A DNA stretch of 19,194 nucleotides from Clostridium sp. AM30-24 (GTDB lineage Bacteria; Bacillota; Clostridia; Lachnospirales; Lachnospiraceae). How positions within the stretch are numbered: the stretch's first letter is position 1; each line of letters starts with the position of its first letter. This document shows, piece after piece, positions 13,639 through 19,194 of this stretch. The stretch spans positions 1 to 19,194 of the forward strand of contig NZ_QUJB01000032.1 of the NCBI RefSeq assembly GCF_003480435.1. Reading direction: 5' to 3'. The notes below the pieces were generated by a model. It was not told where the DNA came from, made no database searches, and saw only the letters and a list, made by a program, of their open reading frames with translations. Position numbers and translations under genes: made by a program.

Positions 13639-14352
13639 TTACCGTTCTTCATGAGAAGGCCCCGCCTTGTCCTTTTTCGGAGCGGGTGGGGCTTCTTGAA
13701 ACCGTTTGAGTGTAGCGAGAATGGAGTGGATAGGCTCGGCCTTTTCAGGATAGGCAAATATCCGGTGTTCCGGCGGAATGTCCTGCGGCCCGTGGTAATA
13801 CTCCTTGAAGCCCTCCGGGACTGCCGACACATACCCACCGGGAGCGAATACGCCGCCCTCGTTGATACGCACATCCCGCCCGTATGCCTCATAATCGAAG
13901 TAGTTCTGAATGTGCTCCGGTATGTCGATGGTCCCAAGCTCGTCGGCGTAAAGACGGCCCAGCCCTTCATCATCGGAAATATCCGGGTAAAAGCGGTAAA
14001 GGTCAAGGTTCTGCGTCAGGTTTATCAAATCCTTCACGCTCCTTGTGTGGTTTCCCAAGACAAGAGCGGCTTCAAAGGTTTCCAGTCCGCCCTTATCCCG
14101 TACTTCCAGCAGGGCGTGGCCCAGCTCGTTCAGCTCGTCGATGTTCTCACATTCGTAGAGATAATCGTAGAGCCCCAGCACATCACTGTCAAAGCTGGTA
14201 AAGAACACTTCGCTGTACCGTTTCCCGTCTATCCCGATTTTGGCAAGGGCGGCCTGCAACTCCTGTGTCGTCATGGGGAAATGTACCGTTGTCCCTACCT
14301 CAATCCCCATTAAGGGGTATAGGGCTGTATTGGTTATATAGGCTTCAAACAT
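13639..14352 (-). CDS. ardA: ArdA-type antirestriction protein
   Basis: The start is the ATG at 14352 behind AGGAGGAATGAGCCC; the longer frame to 14433 overlaps the methyltransferase and lacks a ribosome site. The 237-residue acidic protein begins MFEAYITNTALYPLMGIEVG and carries the ArdA features ELNELGHALLE, DLYRFYPDISDDEGLGRLYA and IPEHIQNYFDYEAYGRDVRI. ArdA mimics bent B-DNA and blocks type I restriction enzymes, protecting the single-stranded incoming ICE after conversion to duplex. The C-terminal 60 residues extend beyond the core and are proline- and charge-rich. It lies 4 bp after the cytosine methyltransferase, so two anti-restriction functions are co-expressed. Confidence 0.88.
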   Translation of the reverse strand: MFEAYITNTALYPLMGIEVGTTVHFPMTTQELQAALAKIGIDGKRYSEVFFTSFDSDVLGLYDYLYECENIDELNELGHALLEVRDKGGLETFEAALVLGNHTRSVKDLINLTQNLDLYRFYPDISDDEGLGRLYADELGTIDIPEHIQNYFDYEAYGRDVRINEGGVFAPGGYVSAVPEGFKEYYHGPQDIPPEHRIFAYPEKAEPIHSILATLKRFQEAPPAPKKDKAGPSHEER

Positions 14353-14356
14353 GGGC

Positions 14357-15442
14357 TCATTCCTCCTTTCCGGCCCGGTCAGCCAGCACCTCATAAATCC
14401 CGGCCATAATGTAATCGGCGCAAGGGAGGGCAATCGCGTTTCCCAGTGCCTTGTAGCGTTGCAGAGGCCGGATCTCCACGCCGTCCGCCCCGTACTTTGT
14501 CCAGCCCTCTGGCAGCCCCATCAGCCGTTCGCTTTCCGTTTCCGTCAGAAAACGGATACAGCCGCCCTTCGGGTCGCCCTCATACCAGAAGGCAAAGGGC
14601 GTTACATCACTGGCTAAAAGAGTGGGAAAAGGGTCAGTTGGTAATCCGAAGCTGTTTCGGAAGGCCGTTTCTTCCTGCCTTTTTGCCGCTCCCCGCATAC
14701 GGAAGCACTGAAAGGGGTGGATGACTGGTATTTGCCGCCCTGTTTCAAAAGAAGCTGTTCGATCTCCTTCGGCGGCGGCCCACCCGCCCTCTCCGCAAGG
14801 CGGAGGAAGTGGGAGCATTGGACGGGGCTTAAATAGTATGTCTGCGGCACGTCTGCCTCCAAAATCCGCCACGACGAAAATCCGCTGCCTTCGTGCCAGC
14901 CTTCGGGAGCCTGCCCAATACTGGGCGTCCATGAGTCGCCAGCACACATCAGGCGTTCCCCCTCGCACCATTCCGGCGTTTCCCCATCTTCTCGAAGGAG
15001 GCATTGGAACTTCGGTGTCCGAGAAGGCGGATAAGACGGCTCTAAAGTCCATCCGGTCATTTGTAGAAAACGCTCCCATGACGTTTTCCCAAACAGCGAT
15101 AGCTGGATATAGGTTATCAGTAGCATCCCTCATTTCCTGTATGATACGAAACGCCTGATAGAACAGGCTTGATTTTGCCCCGGCAAGGCCGGAGCGGTTG
15201 CCGATCAGAGAAAGGTTCTGACAGGGGGAACCGAAGGTAATTACATGAACCGGCGGGATTTTCCCGCCGTCCACCTTCGTAATATCCCCCAAATGCACCA
15301 TGTCGGGAAAGTGCCTTTTGGTTATGGAGATGGGCGCTTTTTCAATCTCACTGGCCCATACCGGACGGATACCGCACCGGGAAGCAGCCAGAGGGAACAC
15401 GCCAATCCCGTCGAAAAGGCTTCCCAGCTTAATGTCCGGCAT
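14357..15442 (-). CDS. C5 cytosine-specific DNA methyltransferase
   Basis: The 361-residue enzyme has motif I LGSLFDGIGVFPLAA (6-20), motif IV GSPCQNLS with catalytic Cys74, motif VI ENV (119-121), motif VIII RQRIFVVADF and motif X ALGNAIALP. The target-recognition region covers about residues 190-290. It transfers methyl groups from S-adenosylmethionine to cytosine C5. There is no cognate endonuclease next to it, so it is an orphan enzyme of the kind ICEs use for self-protection. The ATG overlaps the preceding gene by 14 bp and has no clear ribosome site of its own, implying coupled translation. Recognition sequence cannot be read from the protein. Confidence 0.92.
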   Translation of the reverse strand: MPDIKLGSLFDGIGVFPLAASRCGIRPVWASEIEKAPISITKRHFPDMVHLGDITKVDGGKIPPVHVITFGSPCQNLSLIGNRSGLAGAKSSLFYQAFRIIQEMRDATDNLYPAIAVWENVMGAFSTNDRMDFRAVLSAFSDTEVPMPPSRRWGNAGMVRGGTPDVCWRLMDAQYWAGSRRLARRQRIFVVADFGGRRAADILFKPRPMLPLPPPCGEGGWAAAEGDRTASFETGRQIPVIHPFQCFRMRGAAKRQEETAFRNSFGLPTDPFPTLLASDVTPFAFWYEGDPKGGCIRFLTETESERLMGLPEGWTKYGADGVEIRPLQRYKALGNAIALPCADYIMAGIYEVLADRAGKEE

Positions 15443-15785
15443 GGCCCGGGGTGCCGTGTCCCTTCACGGCAAGCACCCCTTCCAGTGTGGTCGCCGCAAT
15501 GCCCAGCCGCCCGGCAACCGCAATATCATTTTTTACATCCTCGTCCACAGCGCTGCCGCAGACAATCAGGGTGTGGGAGCGCCGCAGCATATCCCGGCGC
15601 ATATCAATCCCAGCCTTGTGTTCCTCGGGAACGCTGTCATTCAAAAACAGCGGCAGATACAAGAGCGGGCAGATCGGGGAAAAGCCCGCCTCATAAGCAA
15701 GACGGCAGTAGTGGGCCGCCAGCTCCATATCAACATCCGGCTCGCCGCTCCATGCGGCGGTCAGGTATGCTAAAGGTCGTTTCAT
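15429..15785 (-). CDS. DUF4406-like (nucleoside deoxyribosyltransferase-fold) protein
   Basis: The start is the ATG at 15785, 8 nt after GGAGG; an ATG five codons earlier overlaps that ribosome site. The 118-residue protein reads MKRPLAYLTAAWSGEPDVDM, then AGFSPICPLLYLPLFLNDSV, RRDMLRRSHTLIVCG and VKNDIAVAGRLGI. This pattern (strand, YCRxxYEAG, P-rich loop, RDxLxxSHxLxVCG) is that of DUF4406/DUF7768 proteins, related to nucleoside 2-deoxyribosyltransferases. The substrate in ICEs is unknown; a role in nucleotide-based defence or counter-defence is speculative. It is the first gene after the structured intergenic region and overlaps the methyltransferase. Confidence 0.78.
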   Translation of the reverse strand: MKRPLAYLTAAWSGEPDVDMELAAHYCRLAYEAGFSPICPLLYLPLFLNDSVPEEHKAGIDMRRDMLRRSHTLIVCGSAVDEDVKNDIAVAGRLGIAATTLEGVLAVKGHGTPGHAGH

Positions 15786-15846
15786 TGGTTGAGCCTCCAT
15801 TTCTGTTTTGGTTTAGGGAAAAGCAAGAGTTCGCCCAACCCCTCCG

Positions 15847-15866
15847 CCCCTTCCCCCGGGAAGGGG
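15847..15866. repeat. GC-rich hairpin upstream of the DUF4406-like gene
   Basis: CCCCTTCCC pairs with GGGAAGGGG around a 2-nt centre (a near-perfect palindrome). It lies between the 164-bp inverted repeat and the DUF4406-like start, within the same transcript. Confidence 0.6.
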
Positions 15867-15871
15867 AACGG

Positions 15872-16035
15872 CTCTGGAGAATTTATATCCCCGTCGCTTG
15901 ACCGGGAAAAAGCATAACCGGGAGAAATCCGTCAAGGGTGCCTCTGGCACCGCCTGCGGCGGCGCTGCCCTTGACTGATTTTCCCGGCTATGCTACGGAA
16001 TAACTGGCGACGGGGAATAATTTATATCTCCAGAG
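15872..16035. repeat. 164-bp imperfect inverted repeat in the ICE operon
   Basis: Outer arms: CTCTGGAGA (15872-15880) with TCTCCAGAG (16027-16035), and CCCCGTCGC (15889-15897) with GCGACGGGG (16007-16015). An AT-rich ATTTATAT / AATTTATAT lies between these blocks on each side. Inner arms: 15912-15938 (GCATAACCGGGAGAAATC, CGTCAAGGG) with 15968-15993 (CCCTTGACTGATTTTCCCGG, CTATGC), capped by CGCC-TGC-GGCG. With no gene in 15786-16094, this whole gap between parB and the DUF4406-like gene can fold into one long stem. It could be a structured RNA, a MITE-like insertion or a protein-binding DNA site; none can be chosen from sequence alone. Confidence 0.8.
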
Positions 16036-16044
16036 CTTCGGGGC

Positions 16045-16061
16045 GCGGGGCAGAGCCCCGC
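16045..16061. repeat. Short perfect GC hairpin after parB
   Basis: GCGGGGC-aga-GCCCCGC, a perfect 7-bp stem with a 3-nt loop. On the minus strand it follows palindrome copy D and precedes the 164-bp inverted repeat. No T-tract follows, so it is not an ordinary terminator. Confidence 0.65.
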
Positions 16062-16064
16062 AAT

Positions 16065-16087
16065 CCTCGGGCCATGCTGACCCGAAG
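16065..16087. repeat. 23-bp ICE palindrome, copy D
   Basis: Arms CCTCGGGCCA and TGACCCGAAG around TGC, with two weak pairs. It lies 7 nt beyond the parB stop. Confidence 0.75.
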
Positions 16088-16094
16088 TTTGGGC

Positions 16095-17468
16095 TTACTT
16101 TTCCTGTTCGGTTTTCTTCTCCGGCTTTTCATGTTCCTTCTGCTGACCCTTCCAGTCGTCCAGCAGCTTGATGATCTGGTCCTTCATTTCCCTCGGCGTA
16201 GTTTCCTTGCCGAAATACTTGCTCAGTTCCGCACCTGTCAAAATCACTTTGTCTACCTCCTTTTTGTCCTCCATCATAATGCCGTCGATCACATCCCCGT
16301 TGAGCAGCTTCTTTTCGTCCAGCTCACGCATACGCTTTGCCTGCGCCTGTGAAGGCGAGGACTGCTGGCTGTCAATGGCGACGGCGATATAGTTCTGGTT
16401 CTTCTTGCCGATATAGGAAAGCTCCACCGCCGTAGTAAAGCCCAGCTTTTTTTCATCCATCAGCTTCATCAGGTCGGGAACCAGCTCATTGAGCCGGATA
16501 TACCGCTGCACCTGCTTGACCGCCATCTTATTGCGCTCGGCTACAATTTCGTTGGAGCGTTTTCCTGCGTCCTTCGGGTCAATCTGGCCCGAAGTGCGGG
16601 AGCCCTGGTGCTTGATAGCTTCAAGCTGCATTTTCAAGGCTTTGGCCCGCTCACTGGGGAGGATTTCTTCACGCTGGTTCAGATTATCCTCGACCATCTG
16701 GGTGATGGCTTCATCATCCGTCAGGTTTCGGACGATACAGGGCATATCCGCATATCCGGCAAGCTCGCTGGCTTTCTGGCGGCGGTGGCCGGACACGATC
16801 TCATAGCCGCCATCCTCACGGGGACGGACGATAGCGGGCTGGGTCACGCCCTTGTCCTTGACGCTGGACACCATAGCCCGCATTTCTTCATCATCCCGAA
16901 CCTCAAAGGGATGGTTCTTGAAGGCGTGAAGCTCGTTCAGCTTGATATAGACGATCTGTTCCTTGCCCCGGCGTGGTGCATCCTTCGGTTTTTCGGGTTC
17001 CTTCGGAGCGGGAGCGGCCTGTACCGTTGGAGCCGTTTTTTTCTCCGGTTCCTTTTTGACCGCATTTTCCGGTTTCTGTGCGGGAGCTTCGGGCTTCGGG
17101 GTTGCGGCCTTGTCCTTATCTGCTTTCGGGGGACGGCCCCGGCGCTTCGGCTGTTCCGGCTCTTTGGGTTTTTCCTCCGCTTTCTTCGGAGCCTCCGGCT
17201 GCTTTTCCGGTTTTTCCGTTTTTGCCGGGGCAGGCTTTTCCCCGCTGGGAGCTGCCGCCCGTTCCTCGACCTTCTTTTCCTTCATAATTTCAGCGAAGTT
17301 ATAGACAGAAACCTGTGGGTTCTTTACCTCCGGTTCCGTCTTTTTTTCCGGCTCCGGGGAAACGGAAACCTTCTCCGGCTCTTTTGGGGGATTAGGCGGT
17401 GTTTCCTTGCCCGGCCCGCTATCCGTTACCGGCTGTTCCGGCGTTTTTGTGGTTTTATCATCTGCCAT
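16095..17468 (-). CDS. parB: ParB/Spo0J-like DNA-binding protein with AT-hook
   Basis: The start is the ATG at 17468, 9 nt from AGGAGG; an ATG two codons earlier is only 3 nt away. The 457-residue protein has a long disordered Pro/Lys/Glu-rich N-terminus (about 1-165) containing the AT-hook KRRGRPPK. A ParB N-terminal domain (about 168-265) carries VSGHRRQKASELAG, the ParB box, and DNLNQREEILPSERAKALKM. An HTH-like helical domain (about 275-385, SNEIVAERNKMAVKQVQRYI) and a charged tail follow. Chromosomal ParB uses CTP to spread from parS. In ICEs the homologue may help maintain the excised circle or regulate the operon. It is first in the operon, and palindrome copy E lies inside its coding sequence. 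Confidence 0.88.
   Translation of the reverse strand: MADDKTTKTPEQPVTDSGPGKETPPNPPKEPEKVSVSPEPEKKTEPEVKNPQVSVYNFAEIMKEKKVEERAAAPSGEKPAPAKTEKPEKQPEAPKKAEEKPKEPEQPKRRGRPPKADKDKAATPKPEAPAQKPENAVKKEPEKKTAPTVQAAPAPKEPEKPKDAPRRGKEQIVYIKLNELHAFKNHPFEVRDDEEMRAMVSSVKDKGVTQPAIVRPREDGGYEIVSGHRRQKASELAGYADMPCIVRNLTDDEAITQMVEDNLNQREEILPSERAKALKMQLEAIKHQGSRTSGQIDPKDAGKRSNEIVAERNKMAVKQVQRYIRLNELVPDLMKLMDEKKLGFTTAVELSYIGKKNQNYIAVAIDSQQSSPSQAQAKRMRELDEKKLLNGDVIDGIMMEDKKEVDKVILTGAELSKYFGKETTPREMKDQIIKLLDDWKGQQKEHEKPEKKTEQEK
16572..16594. repeat. 23-bp ICE palindrome, copy E (inside parB)
   Basis: Arms CTTCGGGTCA and TGGCCCGAAG around ATC, differing from copy A only in the central 3 nt. It lies within the parB coding sequence, in the codons for SGQIDPKDA in the linker before the HTH region. 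Confidence 0.8.
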
Positions 17469-17556
17469 AAGCATTTACCTCCTGTTTTTTGGCATGAAAA
17501 AAGTGGCTCAACTTTTCAGTCAAGCCCCCGTGGGAAGTTCCTCCTTTCTCCGCCAT
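17458..17556 (-). CDS. Possible 32-residue leader peptide overlapping parB
   Basis: An ATG at 17556, 6 nt after the T-run of the terminator-like hairpin, opens a frame encoding MAEKGGTSHGGLTEKLSHFF then HAKKQEVNAYGR. It ends with TGA 17460-17458, eight nt inside parB. It has no clear ribosome site, but the overlap with the parB start suggests translational coupling or a regulatory upstream frame. It may equally be a chance frame or the tail of a lost upstream gene. Confidence 0.3.
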   Translation of the reverse strand: MAEKGGTSHGGLTEKLSHFFHAKKQEVNAYGR

Positions 17557-17561
17557 GATAC

Positions 17562-17594
17562 AAAAATACCGCCCGTAGTCTCGTTTGGGCGGTA
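17562..17594 (-). terminator. Terminator or attenuator upstream of parB
   Basis: Minus strand: TACCGCCC (17594-17587) pairs with GGGCGGTA (17574-17567), a perfect 8-bp stem with a 12-nt loop, followed by TTTTTG (17566-17561). With a possible promoter at 17632-17659 and parB starting at 17468, it would lie in the parB leader and could attenuate the whole transfer operon. Alternatively it ends a gene that has been lost. Confidence 0.65.
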
Positions 17595-17631
17595 CTTTGT
17601 GTAAGATTGGCAGTCCATTATTAAGTTTTTT

Positions 17632-17659
17632 ATTATGTTCCCTTTGTACACCGTTGCAA
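17632..17659 (-). promoter_or_regulatory. Possible promoter of the ICE operon
   Basis: Minus strand: TTGCAA (17659-17654), a 16-nt spacer, CATAAT (17637-17632). It is the best match between the terminator hairpin and the right-hand cluster, but the match is moderate and there is no extended -10. Confidence 0.35.
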
Positions 17660-17780
17660 CAAAGAATGCAGGAAATTACGCTGAAAGATGTGCTGGAACA
17701 ATATCACATGAAACTCTTCCATTTGGGACAAAAATTCTTCTGAACGGGAAATACAGAACCTCCTTGCGGGACTATACTGA

Positions 17781-17879
17781 GAACCAGAGAGATCTATACC
17801 CCGTATTTTGCGAATGATCGAAGATGATCGCTACTGCGAGGACATTTCCAACCAGCTGTTGGAAAAGCTGGTTACATAA
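17781..17879 (+). pseudogene. Remnant of a CsoR-like metal-sensing repressor
   Basis: The frame ending at TAA 17877-17879 reads RSIPRILRMIEDDRYCEDIS then NQLLEKLVT. The pattern R.I..MIE.DRYC.DI..Q is the conserved first half of CsoR/FrmR (DUF156) regulators, including the metal-ligand cysteine. A TGA lies just upstream at 17778 and there is no start, and the second half of the family (with the His/Cys pair) is absent. It is therefore a decayed fragment. A further short open stretch at 17654-17740 (LQQRMQEITLKDVLEQYHMK) looks like another gene remnant that I cannot name. The rest of 17595-17939 shows no gene. Confidence 0.45.
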
Positions 17880-17893
17880 TAATAGACAATGGA

Positions 17894-17915
17894 CCGGCCC
17901 AATCTAAATGGCCGG
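17894..17915. repeat. Small hairpin before the CGGC-domain gene
   Basis: CCGGCC (17894-17899) pairs with GGCCGG (17910-17915) around a 10-nt loop, just upstream of the AAGGAGG site. No T-tract follows. It may influence translation of the CGGC gene or be chance. Confidence 0.35.
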
Positions 17916-17939
17916 CCCTAAATTAAGGAGGAAATCAAT

Positions 17940-18302
17940 ATGAAACTTGGCATTATTCGTTGTATGCAGACAGAGGATTACTGCCCCGGAAGCCGGGATT
18001 TTCGGACAATCCGAGAGAGAAAAGGTGCTTTTATGGGAGAGGACGACATTCAGTTAGTGGGATTTATCAACTGCGGTGGCTGCCCTGGAAAAAAAGCGGT
18101 GCTGCGGGCCCGTTCTCTGGTAGAACAGGGCGCTGACACCATTGCTTTTGCTTCCTGTATCAGCAAAGGGACTCCCATTGGTTACCCCTGTCCTTTCGCC
18201 AAACGTATGCGGGAGCTGGTGCAGAAAGAGGTAGGCGATGGTGTCCGTATCTTGGATTACACCCATGACGCTGGCCCTGAACCAGAAACATCTCAGAAGT
18301 AA
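17940..18302 (+). CDS. CGGC domain-containing protein
   Basis: The ATG at 17940 follows AAGGAGGAAATCAAT. The 120-residue cytosolic protein starts MKLGIIRCMQTEDYCPGSRD and contains GFINCGGCPGKK with the CGGC motif at residues 45-48. Further cysteines lie at C8, C15, C78 (SCISKGTPIG) and C84 (YPCPFAKRM). The CGGC family is a predicted metal- or metalloid-binding protein of unknown reaction. The next gene is an ArsR/SmtB repressor, which supports a link to metal or redox stress. It is on the plus strand, divergent from the ICE operon, so it is either flanking chromosome or ICE cargo at this end. Confidence 0.85.
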   Translation: MKLGIIRCMQTEDYCPGSRDFRTIRERKGAFMGEDDIQLVGFINCGGCPGKKAVLRARSLVEQGADTIAFASCISKGTPIGYPCPFAKRMRELVQKEVGDGVRILDYTHDAGPEPETSQK

Positions 18303-18324
18303 AGTTTCTTTTCTCTCCGGCCTA

Positions 18325-18333
18325 TGGTAAAAT
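18325..18333 (+). promoter_or_regulatory. Extended -10 promoter upstream of arsR
   Basis: TATGG-TAAAAT: -10 TAAAAT (18328-18333) with the TG extension. It lies between the CGGC stop (18302) and the arsR ribosome site. There is no clear -35, and the promoter would serve arsR and the AraC-type gene. No obvious ArsR operator palindrome is seen around it. Confidence 0.45.
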
Positions 18334-18355
18334 AGACTTCAAGGAGGAGTGCTAA

Positions 18356-18742
18356 ATGATTCAGAACCACTTACCCCACGACCACGGACAAACTATCGAG
18401 CATGAACTGGAATATATGCCCAGCGTAGAAAACTTCCAAACCGTAGCTGATATTTTCAAGCAGCTGGGGGATGGCAGCCGTATTCGCATTTTTTGGCTGC
18501 TTTGCCACTGTGAGGAATGTGTTATCAATCTTTCGGCCATGGTAGATATGAGCAGTCCTGCAGTTTCTCACCATCTCAAGCAGTTGAAATCAGCAGGTCT
18601 GATCGTTAGCCGCCGGGACGGAAAAGAAGTCTATTATAGAGCTGCCGATACCGAGCAGGCTCGAAATTTCCACCACATGATTGAGTGGCTTGTAAAGATT
18701 GCCTGTCCGGCGCAAGTAGAAACACAGAAAGGAACGCAATGA
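18356..18742 (+). CDS. ArsR/SmtB family metal-responsive repressor
   Basis: The ATG at 18356 follows AAGGAGGAGTGCTAA. The 128-residue winged-helix protein has the recognition helix SSPAVSHHLKQLKSAGLI (66-83) and a beta wing SRRDGKEVYYRA (85-96). A cysteine cluster LLCHCEECV (C50, C52, C55) lies in the alpha-3 position, where ArsR and CadC bind arsenite or soft metals. A His-rich N-terminus (HLPHDHGQ) may add ligands. It should release DNA on metal binding and control its own operon. Its stop overlaps the start of the following AraC-type gene (ATGA), so the two are translated together. Confidence 0.9.
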   Translation: MIQNHLPHDHGQTIEHELEYMPSVENFQTVADIFKQLGDGSRIRIFWLLCHCEECVINLSAMVDMSSPAVSHHLKQLKSAGLIVSRRDGKEVYYRAADTEQARNFHHMIEWLVKIACPAQVETQKGTQ

Positions 18743-19194
18743 AAAAAGAAGAGTCCAAAGTTATCGCTCAAAAACTCCAAAAGATTCCAAACGGCACCCT
18801 CGCCTTGAAGCATTGCCGGGCTGGTGGAACGGGCAGCACATTCTTTGGAGAACAGTTTCGAGCGGTTACCGCTGGAAAAGGGTGTGTGGAGGCATATGAA
18901 ACTTTTCCTGGAATAGAGGTATCCTTCAATGTTTTTCTTGCTTCAGAGGTCAAGTTTCGGCACGATGCTTCGGATTCTGTTTTAGAAATTTACTATTGTC
19001 ACAGTGGTCGCGTGGGTTGGAATATGCAAGGCGGTACTGCCGTCTATTTAGGTGCAGGTGATGTGACTGCGCACAGTATGGCCTGTTGCGCGGATTCCGC
19101 CATGATGTTTCCCCTAGGATATTCCGAGGGGATCTCCATTTCCGTGGATCTGGAACAGCTCTCTTCCATTTGCCCGGAAGTTTTAAAGAATGCC
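18739..19194 (+). CDS. AraC family transcriptional regulator, N-terminal part (cut by window edge)
   Basis: The ATG at 18739 overlaps the arsR TGA. The frame stays open to the last base (152 codons) without a stop, so the gene is truncated only by the window. It reads MKKEESKVIAQKLQKIPNGT, then a cupin-like sensor region: VEAYETFPGIEVSFNVFLAS, LEIYYCHSGRVGWNMQGGTA, VYLGAGDVTAHSM, MMFPLGYSEGISISVDLEQL. The LEIYYCHSGR..W and YSEGISISVDLE pattern is typical of the ligand-binding half of AraC/XylS regulators in gut Clostridia. The two HTH motifs would lie beyond the edge. Co-translation with ArsR suggests a joint stress or transport regulator. Confidence 0.75.
   Translation, partial: MKKEESKVIAQKLQKIPNGTLALKHCRAGGTGSTFFGEQFRAVTAGKGCVEAYETFPGIEVSFNVFLASEVKFRHDASDSVLEIYYCHSGRVGWNMQGGTAVYLGAGDVTAHSMACCADSAMMFPLGYSEGISISVDLEQLSSICPEVLKNA

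Larger units (their letters stand above)
1717..17600 (-). mobile_element. Tn1549-type ICE, conjugation operon front, interrupted by an IME
   Basis: The gene order ParB-like, DUF4406-like, C5 methyltransferase, ArdA, unknown ICE protein, PcfB, VirD4, Maff2 on one strand with close spacing is the characteristic start of the transfer operon of Tn1549/CTn-type ICEs of gut Firmicutes. The ICE's relaxase, VirB4-like ATPase and integrase are not in the window, so neither true end is seen. The right limit at about 17.6 kb is where the operon leader ends, not a mapped attachment site. The 2798-11068 segment is a guest. Confidence 0.8.

Noticed and set aside
16608..17558. 316-codon plus-strand frame opposite parB
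   Set aside because: The frame is rich in Phe, Leu and Arg as expected from the complement of a Lys/Glu/Pro-rich gene. The minus-strand ParB domains are unmistakable.
1..19194. tRNA or rRNA genes and classical insertion sequences
   Set aside because: I saw no cloverleaf-like tRNA, no rRNA segments and no DDE transposase. The insertions here are explained by serine-recombinase type elements.

Overview
The window looks like a human-gut Clostridia (Lachnospiraceae/Oscillospiraceae-type) genome. Strong AGGAGG ribosome sites, TGA/TAA stops and the whole gene set fit mobile DNA of that group. It is built of nested mobile elements, nearly all transcribed on the minus strand.

Layout from right to left, following transcription. 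(1) 17.6-19.2 kb, plus strand: a short metal/stress-type cluster (CGGC-domain protein, ArsR/SmtB repressor, AraC-type regulator cut by the window edge), preceded by a decayed CsoR-like fragment. (2) 17.5-11.07 kb: the front of a Tn1549-type integrative conjugative element (ICE) transfer operon: ParB-like protein, a roughly 300-bp highly structured intergenic region, DUF4406-like protein, C5 cytosine methyltransferase, ArdA antirestriction protein, an unknown ICE protein, PcfB, and the N-terminal half of the VirD4 coupling protein. (3) 11.07-2.80 kb: a complete 8.27-kb integrative mobilizable element (IME) of Tn4451-like organisation, inserted in virD4: large serine recombinase (TnpX type), TnpV, TraX-family membrane protein, a MOBQ/RSF1010-like oriT, an anchored secreted protein, DUF3847 protein, MobA/MobL relaxase, primase-helicase and TnpW. 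(4) 2.80-1.69 kb: the C-terminal half of VirD4, a terminator, and a Maff2 gene that is itself cut short. (5) 1.7-0 kb: AT-rich foreign DNA with a lipoprotein, a secreted zinc-ribbon gene broken by a nonsense codon, and a 600-bp non-coding region that looks like an oriT/leader of another mob operon running off the left edge.

How it works together. Removing 2798..11068 restores an uninterrupted virD4 frame of about 607 codons through a two-base GG overlap, so the element boundaries can be read directly. Joining the two ends in a circle would place a TTGACT box exactly 17 nt from a TATGCT box directly upstream of tnpX. That promoter does not exist in the integrated state, where tnpX lies in frame behind the ICE's virD4. 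The IME therefore appears to silence the ICE coupling protein while integrated, to depend on ICE operon transcription for its recombinase, and to restore virD4 (which its own oriT/relaxase probably needs) only when it leaves.

The ICE portion also carries five copies of a 23-bp palindrome. Four lie within 0-7 nt of a stop codon and one lies inside parB. None was found in the IME. This repeat family, the 164-bp inverted repeat upstream of the DUF4406 gene and the circle-junction promoter are the most interesting signals in the window.
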